This document shows, piece after piece, positions 20,864 through 29,976 of a stretch of 64,000 nt of DNA. Both the position numbers and the translations under genes were made by a program. The notes beneath the pieces were generated by a model that saw nothing but the letters and a program-made list of their open reading frames with translations, searched no databases and was not told where the DNA came from. The DNA comes from Streptomyces morookaense (GTDB lineage Bacteria; Actinomycetota; Actinomycetes; Streptomycetales; Streptomycetaceae): positions 1 through 64,000 of the forward strand of contig NZ_JABBXF010000029.1 of NCBI RefSeq assembly GCF_013030945.1, in the 5' to 3' direction. Numbering within the stretch: position 1 is the first letter of the stretch; the number at the start of each line of letters is the position of its first letter.

Positions 20864-21543
20864 CGGGGGTCTTCCGGGTTCGTGAGGGGGTCCGGCGCGG
20901 GCGGCGGCGTTCCGTAGGGGTGCAGGCCCACCCGTTCGCCGGGCGGGCCCTCGGCGGCCAGGCGGAGCACTGCTTCCCGGTCGGCGGCCGTCGGGGGCGG
21001 GAGCAGGGCGAGGAGGGCGGCGAGGAGGTGACGGTAGGGGGATTCCAGGTCGTCCAGGGCGTGGTGGATCAGCTGCAGTCCGCGCCGGTGGCGGCGCAGG
21101 GGGGCCTCCCCCGGCCCCGGCCCCACCAGGGCTGCGAACTCCAGCGCGACCGGCAGGTGGTCGGGGAGTTCCCCGTCGGCGACCTCCCAGCCGTGGGCGC
21201 GGTAGGACTGGGCGAGGGCGAGCAGGGCCATGCCGCGGCGGCGGGTGTCGCCGTGCAGGTAGTAGGTCAGGTGCAGCCCGCTCCGGCGGCGCAGGTCGAA
21301 GACCTCGACGTAGTGCATCTCCCGTTCATGGGCCGGCTGTCGGGCGAACCAGTCGGTGAACCGGGACAGGTGCTCGGCGGCGGGCGAGGGCGGCAGCTGC
21401 GCGACGGCTGCCGCCAGTTCCGGTGCGGCGGCGGCCAGTTCGGGGTCGGGGTACTGGAGCAGCAGGGACAGCAGGCGCATCGAACGGGCTCGTTCCGCGG
21501 TCTGTCGGGGGGTGGGCCGACGGTCGCGGGTGAACAGGCTCAC
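20860..21543 (-). CDS. narJ: Nitrate reductase assembly chaperone NarJ, copy 2
   Basis: This 227-residue NarJ/TorD-family chaperone starts at GTG 21543, which overlaps the narH stop (GTGA). Signature stretches are LLSLLLQYPDPELAAAAPELA, EVFDLRRRSGLHLTYYLHGDTRRRGMALL, and LPDHLPVALEFAALVG. It has a longer, Arg-rich N-terminus than copy 1. Much longer readings of this frame run back through narH in another frame and are not real. It is expected to serve NarG copy 2, though cross-activity with copy 1 is possible. Confidence 0.93.
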   Translation of the reverse strand: MSLFTRDRRPTPRQTAERARSMRLLSLLLQYPDPELAAAAPELAAAVAQLPPSPAAEHLSRFTDWFARQPAHEREMHYVEVFDLRRRSGLHLTYYLHGDTRRRGMALLALAQSYRAHGWEVADGELPDHLPVALEFAALVGPGPGEAPLRRHRRGLQLIHHALDDLESPYRHLLAALLALLPPPTAADREAVLRLAAEGPPGERVGLHPYGTPPPAPDPLTNPEDPR

Positions 21544-23051
21544 GGCGCGCCCTCGTCCGTGCGGCGCCGGGTGGGCATGCCGAGCGGGGTGGGGCCCTGC
21601 CCCGCATCGACCGGGCAGCGGAATCCGGCCGCTCCCTGATCCTCGGTGGCCGCTTCCCGGTGTGCCGTGGGCACGACGAAGCGGTCGGCGTACCGGGCGA
21701 CGGCCAGCAACCGGTGCAGGTCCTCGGCCTGTTCGGGGGTGAGTCCCACGGCATCGAGCAGGCCCCGGTCGGCCGGGTCGCCGAGGCTGCGGGCCCGCAT
21801 GTGGCTGCGCAGGGCGGTGAGTTTCATCAGGACGCCGGCGACGGCGTCGGTGTCCCCGGCGGTGAAGAGGTTGGCGAGGTACTCCAGCGGGATGCGCAGC
21901 CGGGTGACGGCGGCGAAGACGTGGTCGGGGTCGTCGGCGCTGCCGCCCGCCGCGCCGACGGCGTCGAGGACCGGGGACAGCGGGGGCACGTACCAGACCA
22001 TCGGGAGGGTGCGGTACTCCGGGTGCAGCGGGAGGGCCACCCGGTATTCGCTGATGAGGGCCCGTACCGGGGAGCGCCGTGCGGCGTCGATCCAGTCCTC
22101 GGCGATGCCGTCCGCGCGAGCGGCGGCGGCCACTTCGGGGTCGTAGGGGTCGAGGAAGAGGTCGCGCTGGGCGTCGAGCAGGTCCGTCTCCTCGGGGACG
22201 GCGGCCGCCCGTCCCACCCGGTCGGCGTCGTAGAGGACGACGCCGAGGTAGCGCAGCCGGCCGACGCAGGTCTCGGAGCAGATGGTGGGCTGTCCGGCCT
22301 CGATGCGCGGGAAGCAGAAGGTGCACTTCTCCGCCTTGCCGGTGGCGTGGTTGGCGTAGACCTTCTTGTAGGGGCAGGCGGAGACGCACATGCGCCAGCC
22401 GCGGCAGCGGTCCTGGTCGACGAGGACGATGCCGTCTTCCATACGCTTGTAGAGGGCCCCCGAGGGGCAGGCGGCGACACAGGCGGGGTTGAGGCAGTGC
22501 TCGCACAGCCTGGGCAGGTGGAACATGAAGGTCTGCTCGAACTCGAACCGGACCTTCTCCGCCAGGCCGCCGCCGAGGTTGGGGTCCCCGGCTCCGTGCT
22601 CCGGTGTACCGCCCAGTCCGTCCTCCCAGTTGGCGCCCCAGGTGACAGCGACGGGGCGGCCCGTGAGCGCCGACCGCGGGCGCGCGACGGGGACGTCCTG
22701 GCCTGCGGGGGCGCTGACGAGCGTGTCGTAGTCGTAGGTGACGGGCTCGGCGTAGTCGTCGATCGAGGGCAGTCCGGGGTTGGCGAACAGGGAGGACAGC
22801 CGCTTCAGCCGGCTGCCGGAGCGCAGGGCCGGCCGGCCTTTGCGGTCCAGCACCCAGCCGCCCTTCCAGCGTTCCTGGTCCTCGTAGCGGCGGGGGTAGC
22901 CCACTCCGGGCTTGGTCTCGACGTTGTTGAACCAGGCGTACTCCACACCGCTGCGGTTGGTCCACGTCTGCTTGCAGGTGACCGAACAGGTATGGCAGCC
23001 GATGCACTTGTCGAGGTTCATCACCATGGCCACCTGGGACATCACCCGCAT
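21540..23051 (-). CDS. narH: Respiratory nitrate reductase beta subunit (iron-sulfur), copy 2
   Basis: This 503-residue NarH starts with MRVMSQVAMVMNLDKCIGCHTC. All four Cys groups are present, including the Trp-substituted CRGWRMC that gives a [3Fe-4S] cluster. It is about 55 residues shorter than copy 1, mainly because the Gly/Pro-rich C-terminal extension is missing. It overlaps narG by one base and narJ by four. The function is electron transfer between NarI and NarG. Confidence 0.96.
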   Translation of the reverse strand: MRVMSQVAMVMNLDKCIGCHTCSVTCKQTWTNRSGVEYAWFNNVETKPGVGYPRRYEDQERWKGGWVLDRKGRPALRSGSRLKRLSSLFANPGLPSIDDYAEPVTYDYDTLVSAPAGQDVPVARPRSALTGRPVAVTWGANWEDGLGGTPEHGAGDPNLGGGLAEKVRFEFEQTFMFHLPRLCEHCLNPACVAACPSGALYKRMEDGIVLVDQDRCRGWRMCVSACPYKKVYANHATGKAEKCTFCFPRIEAGQPTICSETCVGRLRYLGVVLYDADRVGRAAAVPEETDLLDAQRDLFLDPYDPEVAAAARADGIAEDWIDAARRSPVRALISEYRVALPLHPEYRTLPMVWYVPPLSPVLDAVGAAGGSADDPDHVFAAVTRLRIPLEYLANLFTAGDTDAVAGVLMKLTALRSHMRARSLGDPADRGLLDAVGLTPEQAEDLHRLLAVARYADRFVVPTAHREAATEDQGAAGFRCPVDAGQGPTPLGMPTRRRTDEGAP

Positions 23052-26000
23052 CAGTACTCCACCTCCTGTGAGCGGCGGCGGATCACGGTGACCTCGTCGC
23101 GCTGGTTGCCGGTCGGTCCGTAGTAGTTGAAGGCGTAGGTGAACTGGGCGTATCCGCCGGCCAGATGAGTGGGCTTGATCAGCAGCCGGGTGAGGGCGTT
23201 GTGGATGCCGCCGCGCCTGCCGCTCACCTCCGTTCTGGGCACGTTCACGGTGCGGTCCTTGGCGTGGTACATGTACACGGTCCCCTCGGGCATGCGGTGG
23301 GTGACGACGGCGCGGGCGGCGACGACGCCGTTGCGGTTGTAGGCCTCGACCCAGTCGTTGTCCTCGGCTCCGATACGCGCGGCGTCGGCCGTGCTCATCC
23401 AGATCACCGGCCCGCCGCGGGACAGCGCGAGCATGTGGGCGTTGTCCTGATAGGTGGAGTGGACGGACCACTTGGAGTGCGGGGTGAGGTAGCGCACCGT
23501 GACCTCCGCGCGGCCGTCCTCGTGCAGGTGCTCGACGCCGTAGTGGCGGCGGGTGTCCAGGGGCGGGCGGAAGACCGGGAGTTGTTCGCCGAGTTCGGCC
23601 ATCCAGGCGTGGTCGACGAAGAAGTGCTGGCGCCCGGTGAGGGTGTGCCAGGGCTTGCGGTGCTCGACGTTGATGACGAAAGGGGAGTAGCGGCGCCCGC
23701 CGGTCTCGCTGCCGGACCACTCGTAGGAGGTCATGACGGCGCGCGGCTGGGTTCGGGTGTCGGCGAAGGTGATGCGTTCCCCTTCCCGTTCGGTGGCGAG
23801 GTGGGCCAGTTCGGTGCCGGTGCGCTGTTCGAGGGCGCGGAAGCCTGCGGTGGCGATGCGGCCGTTGGTGGTGCCGGACAGGGCGAGGACGGCCTCGCAC
23901 ATCTCGGAGGCGGTGGCCAGCGAGGGCCGTCCGGCGGCGATGCCGTCGCGCACGGTGCCGCAGCGGCGGCGCAGTTCGTCCAGTTCGGGGCCGACCCGGA
24001 CGGTGACGCCCTTGGTGGTGGTGCCGAGGTCGTCCAGCAGCGGGCCGATCGCGCGCATCTTCCGGGCGACGGCCGCGTAGTCGCGCTCGACGGTGACGAG
24101 CTTCGGCATGGTCCGGCCGGGTACGGGCGCGCAGGCGCCGGACCGCCAGTCCTCGACGGTTCCGCGGGGCTGGGCGAGTTCGTCGGGGGTGTCGTGCTGC
24201 AGGGGCACGGCGAGGACGTCGGTGCGGGTGCCCAGGTGCTCGGCGGCGAGTTCGCTGAAGCGGTCGGCGAGGGTGAGGAAGGTGTCGTAGTCGGTGCGGG
24301 CCTGCCAGGGCGGCGGGATGGCGGGGGTGAAGGCGTGGACGAAGGGGTGCATGTCCGTGCTGGACAGGTCGTCCTTCTCGTACCAGGTGGCGGCGGGCAG
24401 CACCACGTCGGAGTACAGCCCGGTGGAGGTCATGCGGAAGTCGAGGGTGACCAGCAGGTCGAGCTTGCCCTCGGGAGCCTCCTCGTGCCAGGTCACGTCC
24501 TTCGGGCGCATGCCGGGCGGCGACTGTTCGGAGCGCACGGCGGCGTCGGCGCCGAGCAGGTGGCGCTGGAAGTACTCGCTTCCCTTGCCGGAGGATCCCA
24601 GCAGGTTGGCGCGCCAGACGGTCAGGACGCGGGGGAAGTTGGCCGGGTCGTCGGGGTCCTCGGCGGCGAACTTGAGCCGCCCGGCGGCGAGTTCGTCCGT
24701 GATGTGGTCGGCGACGGGGCGGTGTGCGGCGGCGGCCTCGTCGGCGAGGTCCAGGGGGTTGCGGTTGAAGCCCGGGTGGCCGGGTGTCCAGCCGTTCCTG
24801 ACGGCCTGGGCCAGGCAGTCGGCGAACGCCCGGCCCTCGAAGCGGCCTTCGCCGAGCGGCGACGCGAGTTCCGCGGGACCGAAGGCCTCGTAGCGCCACT
24901 GGTCGGTGTTGAGGTACCAGAACGAGGTGCCCGCCATGTGCCGGGTGGGCCGCTGCCAGTCGAAGGCGAAGGCCAGGTGCTGGAAGCCGGTGACGGGGCG
25001 GACCTTCTCCTGTCCGACGTAGTGCGCCCAGCCGCCGCCGTTGACGCCCTGGCACCCGGTCATGGTGGTGAGCGCGAGGAATGCCCGGTAGACGGTGTCG
25101 GAGTGGAACCAGTGGTTGGTGCCGGCCCCCATCGCGATCATCGAACGGCCGCGGGTGCGCTCCGCGTTGCGGGCGAACTCCCGGGCTATGCGTGCGGCCT
25201 GCTCCGCCGGGACGGAGGTGAGTGTCTCCTGCCAGGCGGGGGTGCAGGGCTGCCCCGCGTCGTCGTAGGAGCCGGGCCAGTCGCCCGGGAGTCCGTCCCG
25301 GTGCACCCCGTACTGGGCGAGCATCAGGTCGAAGACGGTGGTGACGAGGCGGCCGCCCACCCGGCGGGCGGGTACGCCGCGCACCATGACGGAGCCGCCC
25401 TCGGTGGGGCCCTCGTCGAACCGGGGCAGCGCGAGCTCGACGTTCTCCTCGGCCCGCTCCAGCAGGGACAACTCGGGGACGGTGTCGCCGAGTTCGAGGT
25501 TCCAGCGGCCTTCGCCGCTCTCGCCCCAGCGGAAGCCGAGGGAGCCGTTGGGGACGACCGGTTCGCCGCCGTCGCGGTCGAGCAGGACGGTCTTGAACTC
25601 GGCGTTCTCCTCCTGATGGCCGAGGTCGGCGGCGGTCAGGAAACGGTCCGGGACGTACCGCCCGTCGTCATGGGGGCGGAGGGCGACGAGGAAGGGCGCG
25701 TCGGTGAACCGGCGCAGGTAGTCCTCGAAGTACGGGGTCTGCCGGTCGACGAGGAACTCGCGCAGGATCACATGGCCCATGGCCATCGCAAGGGCCCCGT
25801 CGGTGCCGGGGTGCGGGGCGAGCCACTCGTCGGCGTGCTTGACGTTGTCGGCGTAGTCCGGGCTGACGGCGACGACCTTGGTGCCGTTGTAGCGCGTCTC
25901 GGTGAGGAAGTGGGCGTCGGGGGTGCGGGTGACGGGGATGTTGGAGCCCCACATGACGAGGTAGCCGGCGTTCCACCAGTCCGCCGCCTCGGGCACGTCG

Positions 26001-26749
26001 GTCTGGTCACCGAAGACCTGCGGGGAGGCGACCGGCAGGTCGGCGTACCAGTCGTAGAAGGACAGCAGCGTGCCGCCGATCAGCGACATGAACCGCGAAC
26101 CGGCCGCGAAGGAGGCCATGGACATCGCGGGGATCGGGGAGAAGCCGGCCACCCGGTCGGGCCCGTAGGTCTTGACGGTGTGGACGTGGGCGGCGGCGAC
26201 GAGTTCGGACACCTCGTCCCAATCGGCGCGCACCAGGCCGCCCTTGCCGCGGGCCCTCTTGTAGGCGCGCGCCTTGGCCGGGTCCCCGGTGATCTCGGCC
26301 CAGGCCGCCACCGGGTCGCCCAGCCGGCTGCGCGCCTCGCGCCACATCTTCAGCAGCGCGCCGCGCACGTAGGGGTGGCGGACCCGGCTGGGCGAGTAGG
26401 TGTACCAGGAGAACGAGGCGCCCCGCGGGCAGCCGCGCGGCTCGTACTCGGGGCAATCGGTGCCGATGGAGGGGTAGTCGGTGGCCTGGTGCTCCCACGT
26501 GATGATGCCCTGCTTGACGTGGACCATCCAGGAGCAGGAGCCGGTGCAGTTGACGCCGTGCGTGGAGCGCACGACCTTGTCGTGGGCCCAGCGGCTGCGG
26601 TAGAAGCCCTCCCACTGCGGGTCGCCGGGGGCGAACACGGCACGTCCGTCGGCCGAGGTCTCGCGCCGTCTCAGCAGTCTCCGCGCGGCGAGAGGACCGC
26701 TCCGCTCCCCGCGGGCACCGGGGTTACCGGCGGTCTCGTCGTTGTCCAT
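23051..26749 (-). CDS. narG: Respiratory nitrate reductase alpha subunit (molybdenum), copy 2
   Basis: This 1232-residue Mo-bisMGD catalytic subunit has the FS0 motif HGVNCTGSC at His64, Cys68, Cys72, the intact Mo-ligand region FYDWYADLPVASPQVFGDQTDVPEAADWW, and the C-terminal FNYYGPTGNQRDE. I chose ATG 26749 (MDNDETAGNPG) because the reading upstream to 26899 crosses the promoter region and its boxes. It is close to copy 1 over most of its length and differs mainly in the first 50 residues. It heads narGHJI module 2 without an adjacent transporter. Candidate DevR-type boxes lie 94-128 bases upstream, in the gap shared with the divergent radical SAM operon. Confidence 0.95.
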   Translation of the reverse strand: MDNDETAGNPGARGERSGPLAARRLLRRRETSADGRAVFAPGDPQWEGFYRSRWAHDKVVRSTHGVNCTGSCSWMVHVKQGIITWEHQATDYPSIGTDCPEYEPRGCPRGASFSWYTYSPSRVRHPYVRGALLKMWREARSRLGDPVAAWAEITGDPAKARAYKRARGKGGLVRADWDEVSELVAAAHVHTVKTYGPDRVAGFSPIPAMSMASFAAGSRFMSLIGGTLLSFYDWYADLPVASPQVFGDQTDVPEAADWWNAGYLVMWGSNIPVTRTPDAHFLTETRYNGTKVVAVSPDYADNVKHADEWLAPHPGTDGALAMAMGHVILREFLVDRQTPYFEDYLRRFTDAPFLVALRPHDDGRYVPDRFLTAADLGHQEENAEFKTVLLDRDGGEPVVPNGSLGFRWGESGEGRWNLELGDTVPELSLLERAEENVELALPRFDEGPTEGGSVMVRGVPARRVGGRLVTTVFDLMLAQYGVHRDGLPGDWPGSYDDAGQPCTPAWQETLTSVPAEQAARIAREFARNAERTRGRSMIAMGAGTNHWFHSDTVYRAFLALTTMTGCQGVNGGGWAHYVGQEKVRPVTGFQHLAFAFDWQRPTRHMAGTSFWYLNTDQWRYEAFGPAELASPLGEGRFEGRAFADCLAQAVRNGWTPGHPGFNRNPLDLADEAAAAHRPVADHITDELAAGRLKFAAEDPDDPANFPRVLTVWRANLLGSSGKGSEYFQRHLLGADAAVRSEQSPPGMRPKDVTWHEEAPEGKLDLLVTLDFRMTSTGLYSDVVLPAATWYEKDDLSSTDMHPFVHAFTPAIPPPWQARTDYDTFLTLADRFSELAAEHLGTRTDVLAVPLQHDTPDELAQPRGTVEDWRSGACAPVPGRTMPKLVTVERDYAAVARKMRAIGPLLDDLGTTTKGVTVRVGPELDELRRRCGTVRDGIAAGRPSLATASEMCEAVLALSGTTNGRIATAGFRALEQRTGTELAHLATEREGERITFADTRTQPRAVMTSYEWSGSETGGRRYSPFVINVEHRKPWHTLTGRQHFFVDHAWMAELGEQLPVFRPPLDTRRHYGVEHLHEDGRAEVTVRYLTPHSKWSVHSTYQDNAHMLALSRGGPVIWMSTADAARIGAEDNDWVEAYNRNGVVAARAVVTHRMPEGTVYMYHAKDRTVNVPRTEVSGRRGGIHNALTRLLIKPTHLAGGYAQFTYAFNYYGPTGNQRDEVTVIRRRSQEVEY

Positions 26750-26842
26750 GGGGTCGAACGCTAGGCGAGAAGGAAGCGGACAAGGCGGGGCAAAGGGTCC
26801 CTGTCCGGGTGGCCGCACGGCCCGGGAAACGGCGCCCGGCAC

Positions 26843-26856
26843 GGGACCAACGGCCC
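26843..26856. promoter_or_regulatory. Candidate DevR/OsdR-type box, narG copy 2 / radical SAM gap
   Basis: GGGACCAACGGCCC, an imperfect palindrome 94 bases upstream of the narG ATG and 78 bases before the small ORF at 26934 on the other strand. It fits the recurrent core GGGACC-NN-CGGCCC. Confidence 0.6.
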
Positions 26857-26862
26857 GGGAGA

Positions 26863-26877
26863 GGGACCGCTCGGCCG
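26863..26877. promoter_or_regulatory. Second candidate DevR/OsdR-type box in the same gap
   Basis: GGGACCGCTCGGCCG, starting 20 bases from the start of the neighbouring box, about two helical turns. Paired boxes at this spacing are a known feature of DosR-type promoters. It ends 57 bases before the small ORF that leads the radical SAM operon. Confidence 0.5.
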
Positions 26878-26933
26878 CCGCCCGAGGGCACCCGGACACC
26901 GCATGCTGGGCGGCAACCGATACGGAGGTTCTC

Positions 26934-27095
26934 GTGTACGACCGCAGGCAGCGCCGGCCCGGCCACTCCCCCTCACCACCGCCCGGGCGGGCACCGCACG
27001 CGGCACGCCACGCGGCACCTCCCGTCGGTCACCGACCGGTCCGCCCGGGCCATGCCGACTCCCGGGCGGCCGGTCACGGCCGGTGGCCGCGATGA
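26934..27095 (+). CDS. Putative small Arg/Pro/His-rich leader ORF, coupled to the radical SAM gene
   Basis: This 53-codon ORF begins at a GTG five bases after a strong GGAGG and ends in a TGA that overlaps the radical SAM ATG (ATGA). That overlap would couple translation of the two. The product is rich in Arg, Pro, His and Gly and has no Cys or hydrophobic segment. Third-position G+C is lower than in neighbouring genes, so it may be a leader or a chance frame rather than a working protein. A precursor-peptide role for the radical SAM enzyme is possible in principle but has no motif support. Confidence 0.4.
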   Translation: MYDRRQRRPGHSPSPPPGRAPHAARHAAPPVGHRPVRPGHADSRAAGHGRWPR

Positions 27096-28288
27096 GCGCC
27101 CGCCGACCGGTGCGCTCGGTGCGCCGGGACGTGACGGACCGGCCGTTCATCGTCATCTGGGAGTCCACCCGGGCCTGTCCGCTCGCCTGCCGTCACTGCC
27201 GGGCCGAGGCGGTCCCCGACCGGGACCCCGGCGAACTCGACACGGCCGCCGCCAAGGAACTGCTGGACCAGGTCGCCGCGTTCGGCCGGCCGGCGCCCCT
27301 GTTCGTGATCACCGGCGGCGACCCCTTCCAGCGGCCCGACCTCCTGGAGCTGATCGCCTACGGCACCCTGTCCGGGCTGCACGTCGCCGTCGCACCCTCC
27401 GGCACACCCACCCTCACCCCCGAGAACCTGCGAGCCGTGCGCAACGCGGGGGCCGTCGGGCTCTCGCTGAGCCTGGACGGGTCGACCGCGGCGCTGCACG
27501 ACACCTTCCGCGGGGTGCCCGGCGTGTACGACTGGACGCTGGACGCCTGGGACACGGCCCGTCGGCTGGGGCTCAAGGTGCAGATCAACACCACGGTCAC
27601 CCGCCACAACCTGCTCGACCTGCCGGACATCGTGGCACTCGTGCGCGAGCACGGGGCCATGCTGTGGAGCGCGTTCTTCCTGGTGCCCACCGGACGCGGC
27701 CGGCTGCTGGACGCGCTCACGCCCCGCGAGGCGGAGGACGTCCTGAACTTCGTCCACGACGTGGGGCCGGCGGTTCCCGCCAAGACCACCGAGGCACACC
27801 ACTTCCGCCGCGTCGCCCTGCAGCGCGCGGTGCTGGCGGCCAAGGGCGAGGACCACGTCGCGGCCCTGAGGCTCGGCCCGCTGTACGAGAAGCTGCGCGA
27901 GCGCGCCGCCGAACTCGGGCTGGACGTCGCCTCGCGGCACTCCCGGCGTCCCCCGCTGGACGTCAACGCCGGCCGGGGGTTCGCCTTCGTCTCCCACACC
28001 GGCACCGTGCACCCGAGCGGCTTCCTGCCGCTCGCCGCGGGCAACGTGCGTGCCCAGCCGCTGACTGAGATCTACCGCACCTCCGAACTGTTCACCGGCC
28101 TGCGCGATCCCGACCGGCTCGGCGGCCGGTGCGGCCGGTGCGAATTCCGCACGGTCTGCGGGGGTTCGCGCTCGCGCGCCTACGCCGCCACCGGCGACCC
28201 GTACGCCCAGGAGCCCTGGTGCGGTTACCGCCCTGGCTCCTTCCCCCACCGGCAGGAAGTGGCTCAGCTGCTGCTCGCGGCAGGGTGA
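27092..28288 (+). CDS. Radical SAM/SPASM protein, AhbD/NirJ-like (TIGR04053-type)
   Basis: This 398-residue protein starts near residue 12 with RPFIVIWESTRACPLACRHCRAEA, the CxxxCxxC radical SAM motif in the form seen in haem-linked enzymes (AhbC/AhbD, NirJ) and the TIGR04053 family. A C-terminal SPASM-like region carries CGRCEFRTVCGGSRSRAYA and a later Cys (EPWC), which should hold a second [4Fe-4S] cluster. AhbD converts Fe-coproporphyrin III to haem without oxygen. The neighbouring hemY-type gene makes a haem-related role attractive, but substrate is inferred. RiPP maturation is the alternative. The start overlaps the small ORF at 26934-27095. DevR-type boxes lie upstream. Confidence 0.85.
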   Translation: MSARRPVRSVRRDVTDRPFIVIWESTRACPLACRHCRAEAVPDRDPGELDTAAAKELLDQVAAFGRPAPLFVITGGDPFQRPDLLELIAYGTLSGLHVAVAPSGTPTLTPENLRAVRNAGAVGLSLSLDGSTAALHDTFRGVPGVYDWTLDAWDTARRLGLKVQINTTVTRHNLLDLPDIVALVREHGAMLWSAFFLVPTGRGRLLDALTPREAEDVLNFVHDVGPAVPAKTTEAHHFRRVALQRAVLAAKGEDHVAALRLGPLYEKLRERAAELGLDVASRHSRRPPLDVNAGRGFAFVSHTGTVHPSGFLPLAAGNVRAQPLTEIYRTSELFTGLRDPDRLGGRCGRCEFRTVCGGSRSRAYAATGDPYAQEPWCGYRPGSFPHRQEVAQLLLAAG

Positions 28289-28304
28289 GCGAGGAACGCG
28301 CACC

Positions 28305-28523
28305 ATGAGAACGTCGCCCCTCGACGCCCCTGACCGGGCCCTGCTGCACACCCGGCAACCGGACGAGCGGTGGAACACGGTCCGGCTGGTGTCGGCCGCA
28401 GCCGCCCTCCACGGCCGGGCATACTCCCGCGGCCGGCCGGGGACCGCCCGGGCGCTCGCGGTCGCCTCTCTGGTCGGCTCCCGGGGAGCGGTTCTCCTCG
28501 CCACCGGGCTGCCGCCCACCTGA
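28305..28523 (+). CDS. Small hypothetical protein between radical SAM and hemY genes
   Basis: This 72-residue ORF has third-position G+C as high as true genes here (only about eight A/T-ending codons). It lies 16 bases after the radical SAM stop and 64 bases before the hemY-type gene. The N-terminal half is polar; the C-terminal part (ARALAVASLVGSRGAVLLATGLP) is hydrophobic enough for one membrane segment. A GAGG site lies roughly ten bases before the ATG. I do not recognise the family. Confidence 0.45.
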   Translation: MRTSPLDAPDRALLHTRQPDERWNTVRLVSAAAALHGRAYSRGRPGTARALAVASLVGSRGAVLLATGLPPT

Positions 28524-28587
28524 CGCCCCGCGCGGGGACCCCTCCCGCCACCGACATCCGAACCGAACCGACCGGCCAGGAGGCCTC

Positions 28588-29976
28588 GTGCAATCAGTGA
28601 TCATCATCGGCGGCGGCATCAGCGGCCTGACCGCGGCGTGGTACCTCAGGTCCGAGGCCGAGGTCACCGTCGTGGAGTCCGGCCCGCTGCCGGGCGGCAT
28701 CCTGCGTTCCGGCACCGTCGCCGGCGTCCCCGTCGACGACGGCGCGGAGGCGATGCTGGCCCTGCGCCCGGAGGCGGTGGACCTCGCCGAGGCCGTCGGA
28801 CTCGGCGACGACCTCGTCGCACCCGCGCGGGCTCCCGTCACCATGTGGACGCGCGGCACGCTGCGCGCGATGCCCGCGGGCCACGTCATGGGCATACCCA
28901 CGGACCTCACGGCGCTCCGGGACACCGGCCTCCTGTCCGCCGAGGGCCTGGCCAGGCTCGCGCACGAGGAGGAGCTTCCCTCCGCGCCCCTGGACGGCGA
29001 CACGAGCGTCGGCGCGTATCTCGCGGGCCGGCTGGGCCAGGAGGTGGTGGACCGGCTCGTCGAGCCGCTGCTCGGCGGGATCTACGCGGGGCGGGCGGAC
29101 CGGATCTCACTGCGCGCCGCGCTGCCCGGGGTCGCGAACATCGCCGCCCGCGGCGGTTCGCTGCTCACCGCCCTGCGGTCCGGTGCGCAGTCGCGGACGG
29201 GGGCCCCGCCCGCCGTTATGCAGGGGCTGCGCGGCGGCCTCGCGCGGCTGCCCCGCGCCATCGCCGACACCTGCGGGGCACGGGTGCTCACCCGGACCCG
29301 GGTGCGGGAGCTGCACCGCACGCCCGACGGCTGGCGGGTGGTCCTCTCCGGCCCCGCGCCGTGCAGTCTGGAGGCGGACTCCGTGATCCTGGCCGCCCCG
29401 GCCTACGCCGCCGCCCCGCTGCTGCGGCCGCACGCGCCCGTGGCCGCGCGCGAGTTGGGCGCGGTCGAGCACGCGAGCATGGCGCTGGTGACCCTGGCCT
29501 TCGAGCGCTCGCGGATACCGGCCGGCGTGCCCCGGGGCAACGGCTTCCTCGTCCCGCCCGTCGAGGGCAAGGCCGTCAAGGCGGCCACCTTCCTCACCAA
29601 CAAGTGGCACTGGCTCGCCGAGGCCCTCCCCGGAACGTTCGTACTGCGCGCCTCCGTCGGCCGGCTGGGCGAGGAATCCCTGCTCGGCCGGGAGGACGGC
29701 GAGCTGGCCGCCGTCTGCCTCGCCGAACTGTCCGACATCCTGGGCCCGTTGGGCCGCCCGGTCGACTTCCACGTCTCACGGTGGGCGCGGGGGCTGCCGC
29801 AGTACTCCGTGGGACACCTCGACAGGGTGCGCACGATCCGCGGCGCCGTGGCCGGCCTGCCCGGCCTGGAGGTGTGCGGGGCCGCGTACGAGGGCGTGGG
29901 CGTCGCCGCCTGTGTCGCGGGGGCGCGGGACGCCGCCCTGCGCACGCTGGGGCACCCCCGGCGGAGCAGCCGATGA
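28588..29976 (+). CDS. hemY: Protoporphyrinogen/coproporphyrinogen oxidase, HemY/CgoX type
   Basis: This 462-residue FAD enzyme begins at a GTG with AGGAGG four bases upstream. The Rossmann dinucleotide motif is IIIGGGISGLTAAW at residues 4-17. Other family features are GGILRSGTVAGVPVDDGAEAML, RLVEPLLGGIYAGRADRISLRAALP, FLTNKWHW, and the C-terminal LPGLEVCGAAYEGVGVAACVAGARDAA FAD-binding block. It oxidises coproporphyrinogen III (Gram-positive haem route) or protoporphyrinogen IX. A housekeeping copy probably exists elsewhere, so this one may supply haem in low oxygen, for example for NarI. It overlaps the next gene by four bases (ATGA). Confidence 0.88.
   Translation: MQSVIIIGGGISGLTAAWYLRSEAEVTVVESGPLPGGILRSGTVAGVPVDDGAEAMLALRPEAVDLAEAVGLGDDLVAPARAPVTMWTRGTLRAMPAGHVMGIPTDLTALRDTGLLSAEGLARLAHEEELPSAPLDGDTSVGAYLAGRLGQEVVDRLVEPLLGGIYAGRADRISLRAALPGVANIAARGGSLLTALRSGAQSRTGAPPAVMQGLRGGLARLPRAIADTCGARVLTRTRVRELHRTPDGWRVVLSGPAPCSLEADSVILAAPAYAAAPLLRPHAPVAARELGAVEHASMALVTLAFERSRIPAGVPRGNGFLVPPVEGKAVKAATFLTNKWHWLAEALPGTFVLRASVGRLGEESLLGREDGELAAVCLAELSDILGPLGRPVDFHVSRWARGLPQYSVGHLDRVRTIRGAVAGLPGLEVCGAAYEGVGVAACVAGARDAALRTLGHPRRSSR

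Noticed and set aside
20860..23007. A long frame that appears to fuse NarJ copy 2 to an upstream domain
   Set aside because: The upstream part is out-of-frame narH sequence (Arg/Pro-rich). NarJ starts at the GTG at 21543.
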